From Enterococcus sp. 5H (lineage in GTDB: Bacteria > Bacillota > Bacilli > Lactobacillales > Enterococcaceae): 64,000 bases of DNA. Made by a program: the position numbers and the translations under genes. The notes beneath the pieces are model-generated. The model was not told the origin of the DNA. It worked only from the letters and a program-made list of their open reading frames with translations, and did no database searches. The stretch spans positions 165,277 to 229,276 of the forward strand of contig NZ_AMDP01000021.1 of the NCBI RefSeq assembly GCF_028128615.1, read 5' to 3'. Below, one piece after another: positions 36,024-45,293 of the stretch (position 1 is its first letter; each line of letters starts with the position of its first letter).

Positions 36024-37331
36024 ATGCAAAAAGTATTAAATTGGATTGAAGATAAATTAATGCCGCCGATGGCTAAATTTGCTGAGCAACGACACATGAA
36101 AGCGATCCGTAACGGGGTAATTTCTACCTTGTCACTAATCATGATCGGAACGTTGTTTCTAACAATTTCAAATTTACCGATTCCGGGATTTGAAGAATGG
36201 ATCATGCCGTATAAAGCGGATTTAGTTATTCCGTTCCGTATTACAATGGGATTATTGGGAATTTATGGATCATTTAGTATTGGTTATAACTTAACTAAGT
36301 CCTATAAATTAGATGGGATCACTGGTGGGATGTTGTCACTTGCAACATTTTTAATGTTAACGATTCCACAAAACGTTGATGCTTTGCTGCCAGAAGGAGA
36401 AGGCTTAGGTTTAGCTTGGGTTATGCCAATGGACTATCTTGGTGGTTCAGGAATGTTCTCAGCAATTATCGCAGCAATCTTTGCTAGTGAAATGTACCGT
36501 TTATTTACTAAGCACAACATTACGATTCGTATGCCGGAACAAGTACCACCAGCAGTTTCTCGTAGTTTTGAAGCTTTAATTCCAGGTTTTATTATTATTA
36601 CAATCGTTTGGGTTATTCGTGTGTTAATCGGATTTGACGTAAATAAATTCTTAATGGATATCTTTGCTCCATTAGTAGATATTATGGGTAATAATTTACT
36701 TGGGGTACTTTTACCAATGTTCTTTATTCACTTATTATGGGCAGCCGGTGTACATGGTATGAGTATTATTGGTTCTCTCGTTCGTCCAATGTGGTTAGTG
36801 ATGTTAGATGCAAATGCGGATGCGTTCGCTTCTGGAACACCAATTACAGAATTACCATATATTGCTCCTGAGCAATTTTATCAATGGACAGTAACGATTG
36901 GTGGAGCTGGAGTATCCATTTCAATCTGTATCTTGTTGTTATTCTGTCGCTCAAAATTTTTGAAACAAGTCGGACGTTTTTCATTATTACCGGGTATCTT
37001 CAATATTAATGAAATGTTGATCTTCGGGGTACCGATTATTATGAACCCGATTTTAGCTTTACCTTTTATTGGAGCACCTTTAGTAACAACAACAATTAGT
37101 TATTTTGCTGTAAAATTTGGTTTGGTAAATGGGTTTATTAGTAATCAGGCATGGACCTTACCGGCACCAATTGGAGCGTATCTATCTTCAGGAAATGACT
37201 GGCGCATGATTGTACTGGTTGTTGTTAATATCTTAGTTGCAATGGTGATCTACCTTCCATTTGTTCAAATGTATGACAAACAAATGTTGGCAGAAGAAAA
37301 AGAAAACGAAGCTGCTACACAAACAGCATAA
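36024..37331 (+). CDS. PTS EIIC permease, Lac/Cel-like type
   Basis: A 435-aa protein with about ten membrane segments. The start is ATG 36024, with AGGGAGAT upstream; an ATG at 36012 lies on the ribosome site. Family features include the N-terminal KLMPPMAKFAEQRHMKAIRN, the central AAGVHGMSIIGSL, and LPGIFNINEMLIFGVPIIMN, the signature of EIIC Lac/Cel permeases. It lacks EIIB and EIIA domains, so it depends on partners elsewhere. Known MurNAc importers (MurP) are Glc-family EIIBC proteins, so this one is different. Its place between murQ and the mupG-type gene suggests a MurNAc-containing disaccharide substrate. This is inferred. Confidence 0.85.
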   Translation: MQKVLNWIEDKLMPPMAKFAEQRHMKAIRNGVISTLSLIMIGTLFLTISNLPIPGFEEWIMPYKADLVIPFRITMGLLGIYGSFSIGYNLTKSYKLDGITGGMLSLATFLMLTIPQNVDALLPEGEGLGLAWVMPMDYLGGSGMFSAIIAAIFASEMYRLFTKHNITIRMPEQVPPAVSRSFEALIPGFIIITIVWVIRVLIGFDVNKFLMDIFAPLVDIMGNNLLGVLLPMFFIHLLWAAGVHGMSIIGSLVRPMWLVMLDANADAFASGTPITELPYIAPEQFYQWTVTIGGAGVSISICILLLFCRSKFLKQVGRFSLLPGIFNINEMLIFGVPIIMNPILALPFIGAPLVTTTISYFAVKFGLVNGFISNQAWTLPAPIGAYLSSGNDWRMIVLVVVNILVAMVIYLPFVQMYDKQMLAEEKENEAATQTA

Positions 37332-37360
37332 AAGTTTAGTGTAGATCAACGTTAGAATAT

Positions 37361-37407
37361 AGTTGGAACAAACTGATTGGCGTTGCTAGTCTAATTTGTT
37401 CCAACTT
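37361..37407 (+). terminator. Hairpin between the EIIC and small membrane protein genes
   Basis: AGTTGGAACAAA at 37361-37372 pairs perfectly with TTTGTTCCAACT at 37395-37406. The T-tail is poor, so it may attenuate or stabilise the mRNA rather than stop it. Confidence 0.5.
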
Positions 37408-37435
37408 CATTTGGCTTTTAGAGAGGAAGAAAAAC

Positions 37436-37729
37436 ATGTTAAAATTCATACTGATTGCTGCGATTATAGGATTTATCTTATTAGGAGTTGGGCTTACTCG
37501 CTTGTTGGAAAAAAATAACTGGCTGCCAAGCCGTTGGATTACTGGTTGTTTAGTATTTTTAATTATATTAGTTCCAAGTATTGTCTTTCCGCAGTTGCCT
37601 GATCCGGTTAAAATAGTACTTTACTTAATTAGTGGTATTTTGGCAGTTGTCTTTTTTGAAACAACACGGGGATTGTTAGAACGTAATGAGTATAAGGGAA
37701 TTGTCAATACACAAACCAAGAGAAAGTAG
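37436..37729 (+). CDS. Small three-TM protein in the MurNAc salvage operon
   Basis: A 97-aa membrane protein with three hydrophobic segments (FILIAAIIGFILLGVGLTRL, WITGCLVFLIILVPSIVFP and IVLYLISGILAVVFF) and a basic tail. AGAGGAAG precedes the ATG. I do not recognise a family. It lies 11 bases before the sugar kinase gene, so it is probably co-translated. A role in transport of the salvaged sugar is only a guess from position. Confidence 0.6.
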   Translation: MLKFILIAAIIGFILLGVGLTRLLEKNNWLPSRWITGCLVFLIILVPSIVFPQLPDPVKIVLYLISGILAVVFFETTRGLLERNEYKGIVNTQTKRK

Positions 37730-37740
37730 CGAATGAAAGC

Positions 37741-38640
37741 ATGAAGTATATCATCGGAATAGACAGCGGCGGAACAAAAACTGAAGCAATCGTCTATGAT
37801 TTAGCTGGTAACGAACTACAGCAAGCGATCACAGGTTTTGGCAATATGTTGGTTGACCATGAACAAGGATTATCCAATATCAAAGCAGCCATTCAAGCAG
37901 TATTGAAAACACGTCAGATAGAGGATTGTCAATTGTTAGTCTTAGGTTTAGCAGGTATTGACAGCGGTGGTTTGCGTGATGTCTTATCAGAAGAGTTAGC
38001 GGAATTTAAGGTTCCAGTCGTACTGTTGAATGATGGTCAATTAGCTCATTATGCAATGCTTAAAGGTGAGTCAGGTGTACTTGTTATTGCTGGTACAGGT
38101 TCTGTTTGTCTTGGTATGAAGCAGGACGAATGGTATCGTGTTGGCGGCTGGGGGCATTTATTTGGTGATGAAGGTAGTGCATATTATATTGGGAAATTGG
38201 CGATTCAACGAGCACTTGCTGAATATGACTTAGGGAATCAACCTAGTTTATTGACGAGAAAAGTATTAATTTATTTTCATGTTTCAACTATTTTAGAGTT
38301 GGTGAAAGCAGCTTATCAAGCAACCAAAGATCAAATTGCCGGACTTGCTAAAGTTGTCGCTGAATTAGCTGAAACCGAGAAGATCGCTGCTACTATTTTA
38401 ACAGCGTCGGGTATAAAACTGGCTGAAGAAGTAGAAAAAGTTGTCGTCAAAATGCAAGCAAATAAGCAACAAATTAAAGTCGCTTTAAATGGCAGTGTGA
38501 TTGAAAAAAATGAATATGTACGTCAGGCTTTTTTCACTTACTTAAAACAATGTTCCTTCCAAGTACAAATTATAGAAAAAGAAAATTCTGGCGCAAAGGG
38601 TGCGTATTATTTTTATCAGAAGAATGGAGAATCAATGTAA
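37741..38640 (+). CDS. BadF-type amino-sugar kinase (GlcNAc/MurNAc kinase-like)
   Basis: A 299-aa ASKHA-fold kinase. The phosphate-1 loop is IGIDSGGTKTEAIVYD (5-20), with LGLAGIDSGG at about 69-78, LNDGQLAHYA, VIAGTGSVCLGM (about 117-128), and GWGHLFGDEGSAYYIGK, all typical of the BadF/BadG and N-acetylglucosamine kinase group that includes MurK. MupG-type cleavage of MurNAc6P-GlcNAc leaves free GlcNAc, so a GlcNAc (or dual) kinase is needed here. The stop shares its last base with the start of the next gene. Confidence 0.82.
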   Translation: MKYIIGIDSGGTKTEAIVYDLAGNELQQAITGFGNMLVDHEQGLSNIKAAIQAVLKTRQIEDCQLLVLGLAGIDSGGLRDVLSEELAEFKVPVVLLNDGQLAHYAMLKGESGVLVIAGTGSVCLGMKQDEWYRVGGWGHLFGDEGSAYYIGKLAIQRALAEYDLGNQPSLLTRKVLIYFHVSTILELVKAAYQATKDQIAGLAKVVAELAETEKIAATILTASGIKLAEEVEKVVVKMQANKQQIKVALNGSVIEKNEYVRQAFFTYLKQCSFQVQIIEKENSGAKGAYYFYQKNGESM

Positions 38641-39728
38641 TGAGAAGATTAGGTATTTCGGTTTATCCAAACCATAGTAGTGTTTCAGAGATCAAGGAAT
38701 ACATGACTTTAGCGGCAAAATACAACTTTAAACGAGTGTTTACATGTCTATTATCAGTTGAAGAAGGCAAAGAAAAAATTGTAAAAGATTTTACCGAAAC
38801 AATTACTTTTGCCAAGTCTTTAGGAATGGAAGTTATTGCTGACGTTAGTCCAAAAGTTTTCGGCGAATTAGAAATCAGCTATAATGATTTATCATTTTTC
38901 AAAGAAATTGGTGCAGACGGTATTCGTTTAGATCTTGGTTTTACAGGAAGTGAAGAGTCAATCATGACCTTTAACCCACAAGAGTTGGATATTGAATTGA
39001 ATATTAGTTCTGGCACGCGCTATTTGGAAAATATTTTAAGCTATCAAGCGAATCCTGATAAATTATTAGGTTGTCATAATTTTTATCCTCATCGCTATAC
39101 AGGTTTAAGCTACGATCATTTTATTGAAACAACTCAAGTTTATAAGGACCATGGGATACATACGGCAGCATTCGTTAATTCTCCATCGGCAACAATCGGA
39201 CCGTGGCCAGTCGAAGAGGGATTATGTACATTAGAAATGCATCGTGAATGGCCAATTACAACTCAAGCGAAACACTTATGGGCGACTGACTTAGTTGATG
39301 ATGTCATCATTGCTAATTCATTTGCAACAGAAGCAGAACTAAAAGCTTTAAGTGAAATTGACCCATACAAATTAACGTTCGATTGTGTGATTGAAGAAAC
39401 TACACCAGAGTTAGAACGTAAAATTATTTTAGAAGAATTCCATTTTAACCGCGGAGATGTATCAGATTATGTGGTTCGTTCAACACAAAGTCGTGTGAAA
39501 TATAAAGGGCATAAATTTGAGCCATTTAATACAGTTAATATGGAAACCGGTGATATTATTGTAGAAACTTCTTTATATGCTCATTATGCTGGAGAATTAC
39601 AAATTGCATTACTACCGATGGAAAATTCAGGCAAATCTAATGTTGTTGGAAACATTACTGAAGCTGACCGAATCTTACTTTCTTACTTACGTCCATGGCA
39701 AAAATTTGCATTTAATGAAGTTAAATAG
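38640..39728 (+). CDS. mupG: DUF871 6-phospho-N-acetylmuramidase (MupG-like)
   Basis: A 362-aa cytosolic protein from ATG 38640, overlapping the kinase stop by one base; the open frame extends upstream but inside the kinase gene. DUF871 features include the N-terminal RRLGISVYPNHSSVSEIKEY, FKRVFTCLLSVEEGKE, GADGIRLDLGFTGSEESIM, the CHNFYPHRYTGLS block and IGPWPVEEGLCTLEMHRE. Known role (S. aureus MupG): intracellular hydrolysis of MurNAc-6-phosphate-GlcNAc. In this operon it links PTS uptake to MurQ. The length is as usual for the family. Confidence 0.88.
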   Translation: MRRLGISVYPNHSSVSEIKEYMTLAAKYNFKRVFTCLLSVEEGKEKIVKDFTETITFAKSLGMEVIADVSPKVFGELEISYNDLSFFKEIGADGIRLDLGFTGSEESIMTFNPQELDIELNISSGTRYLENILSYQANPDKLLGCHNFYPHRYTGLSYDHFIETTQVYKDHGIHTAAFVNSPSATIGPWPVEEGLCTLEMHREWPITTQAKHLWATDLVDDVIIANSFATEAELKALSEIDPYKLTFDCVIEETTPELERKIILEEFHFNRGDVSDYVVRSTQSRVKYKGHKFEPFNTVNMETGDIIVETSLYAHYAGELQIALLPMENSGKSNVVGNITEADRILLSYLRPWQKFAFNEVK

Positions 39729-39737
39729 GAATTTATT

Positions 39738-40475
39738 ATGGCGATTATTCACGGCAGCTTCTATTCAGAAACATTATATAAATTAACCAATTATACCGCA
39801 ATTCTTCCTGAACAACCTTATGATGAGGTAGATGTTATGTACCTTCTACATGGACGATCGGGAAATTGTCAATCTTGGGTGAATCAAACGGGTGTTAGTC
39901 GTTACGCAGCAGATATGCCATTAGTCATTTTTTGTCCAGAAGTGGATTTGAGTTATTATTGTAATATGGCTTGTGGTGGAAAGTATTGGGATTTTCTAAC
40001 AAAGGAATTTCCGCAAAAAATGGCGCAATTTCACCCTTATATTTTTTCTAAAACATACGTTGTGGGAAATTCAATGGGTGGTTACGGCGCTTTAAAATGG
40101 ATGTTAGCTGAACCAACAACGATTGATTTTGTTGGCTTACTATCTCCATTAGTAGATGTTAGACGTTTACTAACGTTATTTCCAGAAACGAAAACTGAAT
40201 TTCAAGCAGTTTTCCAATCAGAAGAAATTTACGATCATTCAGAGTATAATTTATTAACGAGATTAGCTTCAGAAAAACTAGGTAAGCTACCGAAAATTAT
40301 GCATATATGCGGAGAGCAGGATTTTCTTTACCAAGATAATCTATTATTAGAAAAAGCTTTAACGTCAGTTAATAATGACTATTGGTCTTCGTTCGATCAG
40401 GGGAGTCACGATTGGTATGAATGGGATCGTGGAATTCAACAAATACTGAATTTTTTAAAGAAAAGCGAGGGGTAA
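39738..40475 (+). CDS. Alpha/beta-hydrolase esterase in the MurNAc operon
   Basis: A 245-aa putative esterase of the PF00756 (EstA/S-formylglutathione hydrolase-like) group. It has the oxyanion region MYLLHGRSGNCQSW, the nucleophile elbow GNSMGGYGALKW with the catalytic Ser (about 113), an acid near CGEQDF, and His in GSHDWYEW. There is no signal peptide, so it is cytosolic. It starts 9 bases after mupG and ends 1 base before anmK. A possible job is removing O-acetyl groups from imported MurNAc; this is inferred only from position. Confidence 0.78.
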   Translation: MAIIHGSFYSETLYKLTNYTAILPEQPYDEVDVMYLLHGRSGNCQSWVNQTGVSRYAADMPLVIFCPEVDLSYYCNMACGGKYWDFLTKEFPQKMAQFHPYIFSKTYVVGNSMGGYGALKWMLAEPTTIDFVGLLSPLVDVRRLLTLFPETKTEFQAVFQSEEIYDHSEYNLLTRLASEKLGKLPKIMHICGEQDFLYQDNLLLEKALTSVNNDYWSSFDQGSHDWYEWDRGIQQILNFLKKSEG

Positions 40476-40476
40476 T

Positions 40477-41604
40477 ATGGTATACGCAGTGGGCTTAATG
40501 TCGGGAACATCTTTGGATGGAATTGATGCAGCTTTAGTAGATATTTCCGGGAAAAATGAACAAACTTCAGTAACATTAGTTGAATTTATAACTATGCCGC
40601 TAGCAGAAGAAGTATTGAAAAGAATTCGGGAGACTATTTCATTAGAAGAGTCTGATGTAGAAAAAATCTGCTCTCTTAATGTTGAACTGGGCGAACAGTT
40701 TTCAAAAGCCGTTTTAACCGTTTGTGAAAAAGCAGAAATCAATTTAGCGGATTTAGCTTTTATCGGCAGTCATGGACAGACACTGTTTCACATTCCTTTT
40801 GCTAGAGAGTCATTTTTTGCATCTACTTTGCAAGTTGGAGATCCAGCTGTAATTTGTGAAAGAACGCAAACGACAGTGGTGTCCAATTTTCGTGAAAGAG
40901 ATATGGCTGTTGGTGGTCAAGGTGCGCCAATTGTTCCATATTCGGAATACATTCTCTATAGAAGTGAAGAAGCTACACGTATTTTACAAAATATTGGTGG
41001 CATTGGTAATCTGACAGTTCTTCCCCAAAAAAGTAGGTTAGAAGATATGATTGCTTTTGATACTGGACCAGGAAATGTTATTATGAATGAATTGTGCTTG
41101 CATTTCTTTAATGAAGAATATGACAAAGATGGTGCTCATGCCAAGCAAGGAAACGTCAATCAAGCCTTGTTAGCTGAACTGATGGCTCATCCTTATATCC
41201 AAAAACCGTATCCTAAAACAACTGGACGGGAAGATTTTGGGAAACAATTTACTCAAAAGCTGATTGAAAACTGGACCTTAGCACCAGAAGATTTTATAAC
41301 AACCGCAACCATGTTTACAGCAAAATCTATTGCAGAAGCCGTTAAACCTTTTAGTGATGGGGAAACAGAATTAATTATCGGCGGTGGCGGAAGCTTTAAT
41401 CCAACGCTGATTTCAATGATTAAAGAATCGCTACCTAACGTTAAGGTCATGATTCAAGAAGAAATCGGTTTTTCTTCGGATGCAAAAGAAGCTATTGCAA
41501 TGGCGATTTTAGCCAACCAAACATTACAGCACGGCATTGGAAATGTTCCAAGTGCGACTGGAGCAAAAAAATCGGTTCCTCTAGGTAGTATTACTTATTA
41601 TTAA
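40477..41604 (+). CDS. anmK: Anhydro-N-acetylmuramic acid kinase
   Basis: A 375-aa kinase that opens and phosphorylates 1,6-anhydroMurNAc to MurNAc-6-phosphate, the MurQ substrate. The signature N-terminus is VGLMSGTSLDGIDAALVD (6-23); FIGSHGQTLFHIP (about 94-106), GGQGAPIVPYSEY, LQNIGGIGNLTVLP, FDTGPGNVIMN and a C-terminal GGGGSFNPTLI follow. The length fits the family. It starts 1 base after the esterase stop, with an AGCGAGGGGT ribosome site. The anhydro sugar would come from lytic transglycosylases. Confidence 0.93.
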   Translation: MVYAVGLMSGTSLDGIDAALVDISGKNEQTSVTLVEFITMPLAEEVLKRIRETISLEESDVEKICSLNVELGEQFSKAVLTVCEKAEINLADLAFIGSHGQTLFHIPFARESFFASTLQVGDPAVICERTQTTVVSNFRERDMAVGGQGAPIVPYSEYILYRSEEATRILQNIGGIGNLTVLPQKSRLEDMIAFDTGPGNVIMNELCLHFFNEEYDKDGAHAKQGNVNQALLAELMAHPYIQKPYPKTTGREDFGKQFTQKLIENWTLAPEDFITTATMFTAKSIAEAVKPFSDGETELIIGGGGSFNPTLISMIKESLPNVKVMIQEEIGFSSDAKEAIAMAILANQTLQHGIGNVPSATGAKKSVPLGSITYY

Positions 41605-41619
41605 TATAAGAAAAAACAG

Positions 41620-41660
41620 ATGGAAAAGTATTTTCTCAATAAGAGGCGGTGCTTTTCCAT
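41620..41660 (+). terminator. Hairpin after anmK
   Basis: ATGGAAAAG at 41620-41628 pairs perfectly with CTTTTCCAT at 41652-41660. The following T-run is short, so termination may be partial. Confidence 0.5.
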
Positions 41661-41829
41661 ACGGTTTTGTGTAGAAACAAGTAACCTTCAAAGCAAAGAT
41701 TGCTTATTTTAATGCTAACAGTTAGTTTGATCTTTGATAGTTTAGAAGAGAATGTTATCATATATATTGTATGTACATATAATTTTTACAGTGAAAATAA
41801 TTAAAAATAGTAAAATTGGAGATGAGCTA

Positions 41830-42681
41830 ATGAGTGGGGAAAATATTCAAGGAAGAATTATCAGTATATTGGACTTATTACCGAACTCCGAGCGAAAAAT
41901 TGGAAAAGTCATTTTAGACAATCCATCAAAAGTAATCGAAATGACCGCCTCAGAATTATCAACGTATGCTGGAACAAGCCCGGCAACTGTCATACGGTTT
42001 TGTAAAAAAATTGACGTGCCTAGTTTTACCCAATTAAAAATACGATTGTCAGCAGAAATTGAAGCACCTGTTTTCGAGGGTTATTCAGATATTGCAGCGG
42101 ATGAGACGATTCACGATATTAAAACAAAATTACTGGGTAATGCTTATCAATCAATGCAGGAAACTGTATCATTATTAAATGAACAGCGCGTTGAAATAAT
42201 TGTAGATTTATTGGTAGCAGCACCGATCATTTATGTTTTCGGGATAGGAGCTTCATACTTAGTTGCAGATAATATTGCTCAAAAATGGAATCGAATCGGT
42301 AAAACAGTTGTCTGTGTTCAAGATTCTCATGTCTTGGTAACAATGTTAGTTTCGGCACCTAAAGATGCTGTTTTTTTCTGTATATCTCATTCTGGTGAAA
42401 CGAAAGAAGTTCTTCGCTTACTAGATGTAGCTCAAAAACATCAACTCAAATCAATTGGATTATCTCAATTTGGCAATAACTCTTTAGCAACTAAAGTAGA
42501 CTATTCATTACAGACGGTACGTTCCAATGAAGCAGTTATTAGAAGTGCTGCGACGACTTCTTTGCACGATCAATTTATTGTAGTAGATGTCTTATTCTAT
42601 GCTTATGCTTCACGTAATTTTGACCAAACAATTGAAATGATTCACGAATCAAAAACAGTCATTAAAAACTATGAAAAATAA
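41830..42681 (+). CDS. RpiR-family regulator, MurR-like
   Basis: A 283-aa regulator. ATG 41830 is used because GGAGATGAGC precedes it; the frame is open from 41752. The N-terminal HTH_6 domain shows EMTASELSTYAGTSPATVIR (about 40-59) and FCKKIDVPSFTQLKIRL. The C-terminal SIS domain has YVFGIGASYLVADNIAQKWN, FFCISHSGETKEVLRLLDVA and SIGLSQF. SIS domains of this family sense phosphosugars such as MurNAc-6-phosphate. It follows the salvage operon in the same direction but after a 225-base gap, so it likely has its own promoter. Control of murQ-anmK is inferred. Confidence 0.85.
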   Translation: MSGENIQGRIISILDLLPNSERKIGKVILDNPSKVIEMTASELSTYAGTSPATVIRFCKKIDVPSFTQLKIRLSAEIEAPVFEGYSDIAADETIHDIKTKLLGNAYQSMQETVSLLNEQRVEIIVDLLVAAPIIYVFGIGASYLVADNIAQKWNRIGKTVVCVQDSHVLVTMLVSAPKDAVFFCISHSGETKEVLRLLDVAQKHQLKSIGLSQFGNNSLATKVDYSLQTVRSNEAVIRSAATTSLHDQFIVVDVLFYAYASRNFDQTIEMIHESKTVIKNYEK

Positions 42682-42719
42682 AAAAGCTGCTGAACGAAAG
42701 CTGTTCAGCAACTTTTTTT
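42681..42719. terminator. Terminator between the rpiR-type gene and lactonase gene
   Basis: TGCTGAAC (42688-42695) pairs with GTTCAGCA (42703-42710), flanked by an A-run and a seven-T run. It can serve both converging genes. Confidence 0.85.
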
Positions 42720-42732
42720 GATTTAAACGATT

Positions 42733-43761
42733 TTATTTAAAATAAACACAGACGCATTCAGGAGCATACACATCTTTTTGAATAATTTCCAAAAGACCAG
42801 TTGCTTCATCACGACGGTAGAGAGTTAAGTTATCAGTATTTTGATTAGCCGCAACAGCGAATTTTCCAGAAGGATCTAAAGCAAAATCTCTAGGGATTTC
42901 GCCTTCAGTTGAGATTAGTTGAATCCGATCAACAGAATCACCAGCGTCATTAACTGCAAAGACTGCAATTGAATCATGTCCACGATTTGATGCATAAACA
43001 AAGCGACCATCATTAGAAATACGGATTGCTGCGCCACCGTTAAATTCGTTAAATCCATCAGGTAAAGTAGATACTTTTTGAACTTGTGTAAACGAACCAT
43101 CAGCAGCGTTGTAAGCTAAAACAGTCACAGTACTATCCAATTCACCAAAAAGATAAGCAAATTGATTATTTGGGTGGAAGACTAAATGACGCGGACCAGT
43201 TCCAGGTTCTGCTACATATTGAGCAACTTCAGAAAGTTTTCCTTCAGCACTTACATCATACGTATATACGCGATCAGTTCCTAAATCACAGACCACTAAA
43301 CGGCGATCAGGTGTTAAATCGGTATAATGAACGTGAGCGTTATCTTGATTTTCATGAGGTCCAGTTGGTTCATCATGAACAATTTTATCGGCATCCTCTA
43401 AGTGGCCATTAGCTAAAATGCGATAAACATGAATAATACCTTGGTGGTAATTAGCGCCAAAGACTAATTGTTTTTCTTCATCGATAGCTACATAACAAGG
43501 AGGAGCGCCAGCTTCTGAAACTTTATTGATTAAATCAAATTGACCATTATGATTAGCATAAGCTGCCATGCCGCCATTGCCATCTACAGAGGTCACATTA
43601 AATAAATCACCTTTTTCATTTAAAGCCAAGTAAGTTGGACTAGTTTCTTCTATTAATAAAGAAGCTTCCGAAAGGACTTCTTTTGACGTATCCAGAGTGA
43701 TTTGGTAAATTCCTTTACTCACGCGACGAGTGTATGTTCCTAGTAAAATTTGTTCCTGCAT
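42733..43761 (-). CDS. Lactonase-family beta-propeller, 6-phosphogluconolactonase-like
   Basis: A 342-aa cytosolic protein of the PF10282 lactonase family (seven-bladed propeller, Pgl/YkgB type). Blocks seen are LLGTYTRRVSKGIYQITLD at the N-terminus, GANYHQGIIHVYRI, HENQDNAHVHYTDLTPDRRL, VCDLGTDRVYTYDV, GTGPRHLVFHPNNQFAYLFG, FVYASNRGHDSIAVF, and PRDFALDPSGKFAVAANQ. It probably hydrolyses 6-phosphogluconolactone in the pentose phosphate pathway. GGAGGG precedes the ATG. It is a single gene, convergent with the regulator. Confidence 0.85.
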   Translation of the reverse strand: MQEQILLGTYTRRVSKGIYQITLDTSKEVLSEASLLIEETSPTYLALNEKGDLFNVTSVDGNGGMAAYANHNGQFDLINKVSEAGAPPCYVAIDEEKQLVFGANYHQGIIHVYRILANGHLEDADKIVHDEPTGPHENQDNAHVHYTDLTPDRRLVVCDLGTDRVYTYDVSAEGKLSEVAQYVAEPGTGPRHLVFHPNNQFAYLFGELDSTVTVLAYNAADGSFTQVQKVSTLPDGFNEFNGGAAIRISNDGRFVYASNRGHDSIAVFAVNDAGDSVDRIQLISTEGEIPRDFALDPSGKFAVAANQNTDNLTLYRRDEATGLLEIIQKDVYAPECVCVYFK

Positions 43762-43871
43762 GAAATTCCCTCCATTTTTTGTGGCGTTTTCATTTCAATA
43801 GCCACGCATTTTTTTCTCTTTTAGTATAACACAAGTATTCATTAATTTATAAAATCTTTATGAATCCAATG

Positions 43872-43901
43872 TTCGCATTTTCACTAGTTTTGTGCTATTA
43901 T
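43872..43901 (+). promoter_or_regulatory. Candidate clpX promoter
   Basis: TTCGCA (43872-43877) and TGCTATTAT (extended -10; TATTAT at 43896-43901) with 18-base spacing lie about 50 bases before the clpX ATG. Confidence 0.45.
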
Positions 43902-43951
43902 ATTTGAAGACTGTAAGGACAGTCATTTTTAATTTAAGAGGGGTGACATAC

Positions 43952-45205
43952 ATGTACGATAATACAAATAGCAACAATGGTGCAGTTCGCTGTTCATTTT
44001 GTGGCAAAACACAAGAAGAAGTGAAAAAAATCGTTGCCGGACCTGGTGTCTATATTTGTAATGAATGTATCGACTTATGTAAAGAGATTATTGATGAAGA
44101 ATTTTACGATGAAGCCGTACGTGAATTGACAGATGTTCCTAAACCCCAAGAAATATTGGACGTCTTAAACGAATATGTAATTGGACAAGACCAAGCCAAA
44201 CGTGCTTTATCGGTTGCGGTCTATAATCACTATAAACGTGTAAATCAAAAAGAAAATGCAAGCTCTGAAGATGTAGAATTACAAAAGAGCAATATTTGTT
44301 TAATTGGACCAACGGGTTCTGGGAAAACATTTTTAGCCCAAACATTGGCTAAAACTTTAAATGTACCATTTGCAATTGCAGATGCAACAAGTTTAACTGA
44401 AGCAGGTTATGTCGGTGAAGACGTAGAGAATATTCTACTGAAACTTTTACAATCTGCGGACTTCAATGTTGAACGTGCTGAAAAAGGCATCATTTACATT
44501 GATGAAATTGATAAAATTGCACGGAAAAGCGAAAATGTTTCTATCACTAGAGATGTTTCAGGTGAAGGCGTACAGCAAGCACTACTTAAAATCTTGGAAG
44601 GAACAGTTGCTAGTGTGCCACCACAAGGCGGACGCAAGCATCCTCACCAAGAATTTATTCAAATTGATACAACGAATGTGCTATTTATCGTTGGTGGCGC
44701 TTTTGATGGAATCGAAACGATCGTTAAAAACCGTTTAGGTGATAAAACAATTGGATTTGGGTCAAACAATAGCAAACTAAACGAAGATATTAGCGTGATG
44801 CAGCAAATTATACCAGAAGACTTATTGAAATTCGGCTTAATCCCTGAATTTATCGGTCGCTTACCAGTAACTGCTGCTTTAGAAAAACTAACGACAGATG
44901 ATTTGGTTCGTATTTTGACTGAACCGAAAAATGCGCTAGTAAAACAATATCAAAAACTATTATCATTAGACGATACTGAGTTGGAATTTGAACCGGATGC
45001 ACTACGCTCAATTGCGAATAAAGCAATAGAACGAAATACAGGTGCTCGTGGCTTACGTTCAATTATTGAAGCAATCATGATGGACGTGATGTTCGATGTG
45101 CCATCGGATGAGACGATTGAAAAAGTTATCATCACTGAAATGGCTGCCGAAGGAACAGGTAAACCAGCGATTATTTATGATAAGAAAGATAAAAAAGCAG
45201 GTTAA
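43952..45205 (+). CDS. clpX: ATP-dependent Clp protease ATP-binding subunit ClpX
   Basis: A 417-aa AAA+ unfoldase that feeds substrates to ClpP. The start is ATG 43952 (AAGAGGGGTGAC upstream); the frame is open for 20 codons further. It has the zinc-binding domain [11 protein letters not shown]...CNECIDLC, Walker A GPTGSGKT, Walker [28 protein letters not shown], the sensor region FIGRLPV and [10 protein letters not shown]. The length is normal. engB follows, as is common in Firmicutes, with a terminator in between. Confidence 0.97.
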   Translation: MYDNTNSNNGAVRCSFCGKTQEEVKKIVAGPGVYICNECIDLCKEIIDEEFYDEAVRELTDVPKPQEILDVLNEYVIGQDQAKRALSVAVYNHYKRVNQKENASSEDVELQKSNICLIGPTGSGKTFLAQTLAKTLNVPFAIADATSLTEAGYVGEDVENILLKLLQSADFNVERAEKGIIYIDEIDKIARKSENVSITRDVSGEGVQQALLKILEGTVASVPPQGGRKHPHQEFIQIDTTNVLFIVGGAFDGIETIVKNRLGDKTIGFGSNNSKLNEDISVMQQIIPEDLLKFGLIPEFIGRLPVTAALEKLTTDDLVRILTEPKNALVKQYQKLLSLDDTELEFEPDALRSIANKAIERNTGARGLRSIIEAIMMDVMFDVPSDETIEKVIITEMAAEGTGKPAIIYDKKDKKAG

Positions 45206-45214
45206 ATGAGGTTG

Positions 45215-45260
45215 GGACAGAAGCGCTTATTTTAGAATGCGTTGCTTCTGTCCTCTATTT
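45215..45260 (+). terminator. Terminator after clpX
   Basis: GGACAGAAGC (45215-45224) pairs with GCTTCTGTCC (45244-45253), followed by a T-rich tail. Confidence 0.75.
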
Positions 45261-45293
45261 TTATGAAAATTTTGAGTAATAGGAGGGTTTATA

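Noticed and set aside
38550..38640. Upstream extension of the mupG-type frame
   Set aside because: It lies inside the kinase gene; the ATG at 38640 has a suitable ribosome site and gives the usual N-terminus.
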